NCBI GenBank assembly: GCA_031259605.1 | Contig: JAIRLE010000020.1 | Location: 1 to 8,298 of the forward strand | Source: Zoogloeaceae bacterium | Lineage (GTDB): Bacteria > Pseudomonadota > Gammaproteobacteria > Burkholderiales > Rhodocyclaceae | DNA: 8,298 bases | Direction of reading: 5' to 3' | Shown here: positions 5,984 through 8,298 of the stretch, piece after piece | How positions within the stretch are numbered: position 1 is the stretch's first letter | Layout of the letters: every line of letters begins with the position of its first letter | Program-made: the position numbers and the translations under genes | The notes under the pieces: generated by a model | Told to the model about the DNA's origin: nothing | What the model saw: the letters and a program-made list of their open reading frames with translations, nothing else | Database searches by the model: none

Positions 5984-6559
5984 ATGCAGAATGCACGTAG
6001 CGCAAAAGTCAATGACAAATACGAAAATCGATTGAATTTATCTATCGGAAACAGAAAAACTATTGAAAAAATTCATGAAAAAACGCGAAAAAAATCACCC
6101 TGTCGGGAAGACGAAGGTCAGGAATTGGATAACCTCATTGCGCACAGTGATATGAGCCGCGCCGCCGCCGTAGATTTTTTTGGCGTTTCACGCCGCACCC
6201 TTGAAGCATGGATCACAGGCAAAAGCCGCATCCCCGCCGCCGTCATGCGTCTTGCCCGCGCCCGCATGGGAGGGGATTTATCGGAAATTTTCGGCAAGCC
6301 CTATGATGAAATCCGCGCCAGCGTGGATAGCCTTCACCTTCCCGGCATGAAATATCCCATACCAATTAACGAATTGCGCGCCACATGGCTTTACATCAAA
6401 CAAGCCGCAGACGCGCGCGCCGAACTTGCCCTATTGAAAATCAGACACGCGGAAACAAAAAAGGCCGCCGCCTTTTACCGGACAACATTGCTTCGCGAAT
6501 GCGCCGATGGAGATACAATGCCGATCCTTTCTCCCTACATCCATTCAAATCATGAATAA
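5984..6559 (+). CDS. Phage-type helix-turn-helix regulator, DUF3653-like
   Basis: Predicted DNA-binding protein of 191 residues. Residues 1-45 are polar and very basic, probably disordered. A helix-turn-helix spans about 57-82 (SRAAAVDFFGVSRRTLEAW, then GKSRIP), followed by MRLARARMGGDL (88-99) and a part with DSLHLPG and INELRATW (about 115-135). That order, an HTH with RTLEAW..G..RIP, then a GGDL block, then an ELR..W segment, is what I recall of the DUF3653 phage family, known from Xanthomonas filamentous phages and other prophages. The C-terminus is a charged Ala-rich helix. It overlaps the lipoprotein gene by 8 bases, so the two are probably cotranslated. The inverted repeat upstream is a candidate operator. 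Its bound DNA and its role as repressor or activator cannot be told from sequence. Confidence 0.7.
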   Translation: MQNARSAKVNDKYENRLNLSIGNRKTIEKIHEKTRKKSPCREDEGQELDNLIAHSDMSRAAAVDFFGVSRRTLEAWITGKSRIPAAVMRLARARMGGDLSEIFGKPYDEIRASVDSLHLPGMKYPIPINELRATWLYIKQAADARAELALLKIRHAETKKAAAFYRTTLLRECADGDTMPILSPYIHSNHE

Positions 6560-7028
6560 ATTCACCCTTGCCGCCCTTGCCGCCGCCATTACCTTAGTGG
6601 TCACTGGATGCGCCACCACAGAGGAACGCGCCGCCCGCCTCAAGGAACGCGCCGCCGTGCTTGCTTCCGATCCCGCCAACGCCACGCCGCCCGAAGAAGT
6701 CAAGCCGATCCCCTATTCCCCGCTTGCCTATTCTCATATGACATGCAGGGAAATATCCGCCATTTTCGATGAACTTACGAACGAAGAGGCGCGGCTTGCG
6801 ACGCTGCAAACCCGCCGCGAATATCGCAGCAGGGTACAACGTAAATTCCTGAAAATCGGCAGAGGAGACGGAGAAGACACGATGCGTCTTGCCGCCGTTC
6901 GCGGCAAGCGCGACGCCGCCATTGTCGCCCTTGAGAAAAAATGCGCCCTTACCCCGGAAACGCCCGCCGCGCCTGCGCCTTCCCCTGCGCCGGACGAAAA
7001 AAAGGCCGAAGAGAAACCCCCGGCCTAA
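6552..7028 (+). CDS. Small lipoprotein of unknown function
   Basis: 158 residues. A signal peptide (MNKF, then a hydrophobic stretch 5-17) ends in lipobox VTGC with the lipidated Cys at 20; Ala at +2 points to the outer membrane. Residues 21-40 are charged and helical. The central part (about 55-131) has Y55-SPLAYS, C65 in MTCREI and C131 in EKKC bracketing a charged helical segment, so a C65-C131 disulfide is plausible. The tail (134-158) is Pro/Ala/Glu/Lys-rich, like a periplasmic linker. The start at 6552 overlaps the upstream stop (ATGAATAA), has no Shine-Dalgarno sequence of its own and probably relies on translational coupling. The frame also opens upstream at 6507, but that would bury the signal peptide. 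In a phage setting an outer-membrane spanin or superinfection-exclusion role is possible, but nothing in the sequence proves either. Confidence 0.75.
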   Translation: MNKFTLAALAAAITLVVTGCATTEERAARLKERAAVLASDPANATPPEEVKPIPYSPLAYSHMTCREISAIFDELTNEEARLATLQTRREYRSRVQRKFLKIGRGDGEDTMRLAAVRGKRDAAIVALEKKCALTPETPAAPAPSPAPDEKKAEEKPPA

Positions 7029-7049
7029 CTTCCACCATGCAACCTTAAC

Positions 7050-7084
7050 GCCGCTTGAATCGGCCATTCTTGGCTCTTGGCGGC
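7050..7084. terminator. Weak symmetric structure between convergent genes
   Basis: GCCGC (7050-7054) pairs with GCGGC (7080-7084) and encloses an inner hairpin, GGCCA-TTCT-TGGCT (7062-7075, one wobble pair). It sits in the 65-base gap between the lipoprotein stop and the end of the minus-strand operon, where a bidirectional terminator would be expected. No T-run follows on either side. Confidence 0.22.
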
Positions 7085-7093
7085 AATCTGCGC

Positions 7094-7288
7094 TTACTCT
7101 TTGACATTGTGTGTCCTCCGTTCCGTTGTTCCAAATTGCAGGAAATTATCAAGCCGTGCGTGTGCGCTTTCCGCCGCGCTTAATGCTCGTTCGATCCTTT
7201 CGTGCATCCTCGCCAAATCCGCGCGGATTCCGGTATAGACGCCGACGCACCCGCCGACAATGCCAAGAATCTGCGCCCATGCGTCCAT
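7094..7288 (-). CDS. Small membrane/coiled-coil protein, last gene of lysis-like operon
   Basis: 64 residues. One membrane helix (about 4-21, WAQILGIVGGCVGVYTGI) is followed by a charged amphipathic helix (22-52) with hydrophobic positions at L25, M28, I32, A35, A39, A42 and L46, consistent with a short coiled coil, then a polar tail. Its ATG shares one base with the stop of the holin-like gene (TAATG), a clear sign of coupled translation. Such TM-plus-coil proteins beside phage holins may be antiholins, holin partners or minimal inner-membrane spanins. At 64 residues it is shorter than usual Rz proteins. I cannot choose between these from sequence. It ends 65 bases from the convergent lipoprotein gene. 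Confidence 0.7.
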   Translation of the reverse strand: MDAWAQILGIVGGCVGVYTGIRADLARMHERIERALSAAESAHARLDNFLQFGTTERRTHNVKE

Positions 7289-7464
7289 TACTTATCTTCG
7301 CTCTTTTTGCGCTCAGAAAGGACAATCGCCAGCGTTGCGGCAATCCCGGCAATCGCTTGGCCTATCGCATCCACCAGTCCCGGCGCAGCGCCGAAGACCG
7401 CGCCAAGTACGGACAATCCCGCCCAAGTGCTCGGTTCCCGCAACCGTTGAAGTATCTGTTCCAT
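7288..7464 (-). CDS. Holin-like small membrane protein
   Basis: 58 residues. A short amphipathic N-terminus (MEQILQRLREPSTW) leads into a hydrophobic segment (about 13-27), a turn at AAPG (26-29) and a second helix (31-49), followed by the charged tail SERKKSEDK. The opening REPSTWAGL, the two helices and the basic/acidic tail match small phage holins as I remember them. It would assemble in the inner membrane and form lesions that release the endolysin. The start at 7464 is fixed by a perfect AGGAGG seven bases upstream; a longer frame opens at 7572 but overlaps the neighbouring gene by 91 bases. It is the only gene in the operon with such a strong ribosome-binding site after a gap (17 bases), suggesting high or independently set expression. 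Confidence 0.72.
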   Translation of the reverse strand: MEQILQRLREPSTWAGLSVLGAVFGAAPGLVDAIGQAIAGIAATLAIVLSERKKSEDK

Positions 7465-7471
7465 TTTCCTG

Positions 7472-7477
7472 CCTCCT
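7472..7477 (-). promoter_or_regulatory. Consensus ribosome-binding site of the holin-like gene
   Basis: AGGAGG on the minus strand, seven bases from the ATG at 7464. It rules out the longer start at 7572. Confidence 0.8.
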
Positions 7478-7481
7478 ATCG

Positions 7482-7838
7482 TTAAAACAAACCAAACCAT
7501 CCGGCGCCCCATGCGCCCCACGTCATGCCGTTCATGAATGAATTCGCCATGCTCCTGTCTTCGCCTTGCCACGTTTTATCATACGAAAGCCCATCCCAAT
7601 ACGCCATTTCAAGCAATGACATTGATTCATGATGATTCACTATGTCCGTCATCCCCTGGCCAATCGTCGTATTTTTTGCCGCTTCAATCGCGCCGCTTGC
7701 AAAATCCGTTATGCTATCCACGACCGCGCCGCCTACGCTGGCCGCAAACGTCTGTCCGTCCCTCTTGATGGACAGATAGGCCGCCGCCGCAGCGCCCGCC
7801 GCAAGAATGCCAAGCGCCAGAAGTTGCTTGTCTGTCAT
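7482..7838 (-). CDS. Single-helix membrane protein, unknown (phage-associated)
   Basis: 118 residues, function not recognised. MTDKQ is followed by an Ala/Gly-rich membrane helix (about 6-22) and a basic stop, SIKRDG (23-28), predicting a short N-terminus on one side and about 90 residues on the other. Residues 31-55 form an amphipathic Ala/Val helix. The C-terminal third is aromatic and Met/Gly-rich (YWDGL 80-84, W90, then W107, W110 and W114 in the last dozen residues), which suggests a membrane-active or virion-membrane protein. The ATG is two bases after the stop of the preceding 70-residue gene. Its Shine-Dalgarno sequence is poor, so it probably depends on coupling. The N-terminus resembles that of the 70-residue neighbour. 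A structural, membrane-anchored virion protein or DNA-delivery protein is an inference only. Confidence 0.65.
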   Translation of the reverse strand: MTDKQLLALGILAAGAAAAAYLSIKRDGQTFAASVGGAVVDSITDFASGAIEAAKNTTIGQGMTDIVNHHESMSLLEMAYWDGLSYDKTWQGEDRSMANSFMNGMTWGAWGAGWFGLF

Positions 7839-7840
7839 TG

Positions 7841-8053
7841 CTATAAACCCAATTCGGCCCAATACGCCGCATTGCCTATATTGTCCTCTGCGACATATCC
7901 GCCCTTGATAATCTCGAAGTTAGGGCCGTAATGCCAATCAATGCCGAAGATGCCTAGGCCGTCCGCTCTGGTTGCTTTTTGTCGCCACGCCAGCAGTACC
8001 AGCAACCCAGCCGCCGCCGCCGCGCCGATGATAAGCAGGTTATCCTTGCTCAT
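7841..8053 (-). CDS. Single-helix membrane protein, unknown (phage-associated)
   Basis: 70 residues, not recognised. MSKDN precedes a hydrophobic Ala/Leu helix (about 6-23) ending in WRQKATR, then a soluble stretch of about 40 residues rich in Gly and aromatics (FGIDWHYGPNF, 36-46; AAYWAELGL at the end). The start at 8053 is set by GGAGG nine bases upstream, lying inside the last codons of the endolysin gene. The ATG overlaps the endolysin stop (ATGA), so the genes are translationally coupled. A frame opening near 8296 overlaps the endolysin gene completely and is rejected. Its position right behind the endolysin would fit a holin or antiholin with one membrane helix. Its resemblance to the next gene product argues for a shared structural role. 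Confidence 0.65.
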   Translation of the reverse strand: MSKDNLLIIGAAAAAGLLVLLAWRQKATRADGLGIFGIDWHYGPNFEIIKGGYVAEDNIGNAAYWAELGL

Positions 8054-8298
8054 GTGATGATTCCTCCGTTGCTTAAAAATACGTCTGTAGCCGTTTTCAT
8101 GCTGATTGTGGGTTGCCCATAGGGCGAACCCGGAAGGCTTGCCCATTCCAGGCTTGTCTTTCTCACCGCCGCCGCGAATCGCCCGGCCTTCACATCCTCC
8201 AACGCTCCACGCGCCGCAATGCGCCCTACCGCCGCCCAATCCTGCGACGCGGGCGAAAAATCGGGCAAGCCCATAATCTTTTTTACTTCGTCCCATGT
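8050..8298 (-). CDS. Phage endolysin, lambda R-like (C-terminal part; cut by window edge)
   Basis: 82 residues are visible. The frame stays open to the window end, so the N-terminus lies outside. The visible part aligns by eye along its length with the C-terminal half of the lambda R transglycosylase (158 residues): GLPDFSPASQD, then RGALEDVKAGRF, then EWASLPGSPYGQP, then an FLSNGGIIT end. Lambda has GLKDFSPKSQD, RGALPMIDRGD, IWASLPGAGYGQ and FKEAGGTV at the same places. It would cleave peptidoglycan between MurNAc and GlcNAc after holin-mediated release. The catalytic Glu of the family is N-terminal and cannot be checked here. An internal ATG at 8274 lies in mid-domain and is not a plausible start. 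It is the most upstream gene visible in the minus-strand operon and has no visible signal peptide. Confidence 0.88.
   Translation of the reverse strand, partial: TWDEVKKIMGLPDFSPASQDWAAVGRIAARGALEDVKAGRFAAAVRKTSLEWASLPGSPYGQPTISMKTATDVFLSNGGIIT

Noticed and set aside
7111..7485. Plus-strand frames of up to 124 codons opposite the minus-strand phage operon
   Set aside because: Arg/Pro/Ser-rich antisense products; the minus-strand genes have good start signals and coherent membrane topologies.

Overview
The window looks like a GC-rich proteobacterial chromosome, most likely betaproteobacterial. This rests on a dnaE product of the E. coli/betaproteobacterial type and on a dif-like site whose XerC arm matches the form I recall from Neisseria-type betaproteobacteria. 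No rRNA or tRNA is present to confirm it. The left two thirds is host backbone. The right third is the edge of a phage-like element.

Left part (1-5578): a response-regulator diguanylate cyclase (minus strand, 237-1193) is divergent from dnaE (plus strand, 1748-5224). Three copies of a 154-164 bp hairpin-rich repeat punctuate this part. Copies 1 (41-194) and 2 (1274-1436) flank the cyclase in direct orientation. Copy 3 (5415-5578) is inverted and lies behind dnaE. Copies 1 and 3 sit downstream of the cyclase and dnaE, oriented so that one hairpin plus a T-run reads as an intrinsic terminator for the preceding gene. Between dnaE and copy 3 is an AT-rich gap with two imperfect 37-bp direct repeats.

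Junction (5579-5983): about 280 bases with no credible gene lead to a 28-bp dif-like XerC/XerD site (5857-5884). Its XerC arm is repeated in inverted orientation immediately afterwards, giving a perfect 14-bp inverted repeat with an 8-bp spacer.

Right part (5984-8298): two overlapping plus-strand genes encode a DUF3653-like helix-turn-helix phage regulator and a small lipoprotein. They converge on a compact minus-strand operon that enters from beyond the right edge: the C-terminal half of a lambda R-type endolysin, two small proteins with one N-terminal membrane helix each, a two-helix holin-like protein, and a 64-residue membrane/coiled-coil protein. The minus-strand genes overlap or nearly abut, apart from a 17-nt gap before the holin gene.

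The best overall reading is a phage or prophage inserted at, or bordered by, a XerCD/dif site, as filamentous phages do. This one carries an endolysin and a run of tiny membrane proteins, which filamentous phages normally lack. Whether it is a tailless membrane-containing phage, a tailed-phage remnant or a satellite cannot be decided from this window.
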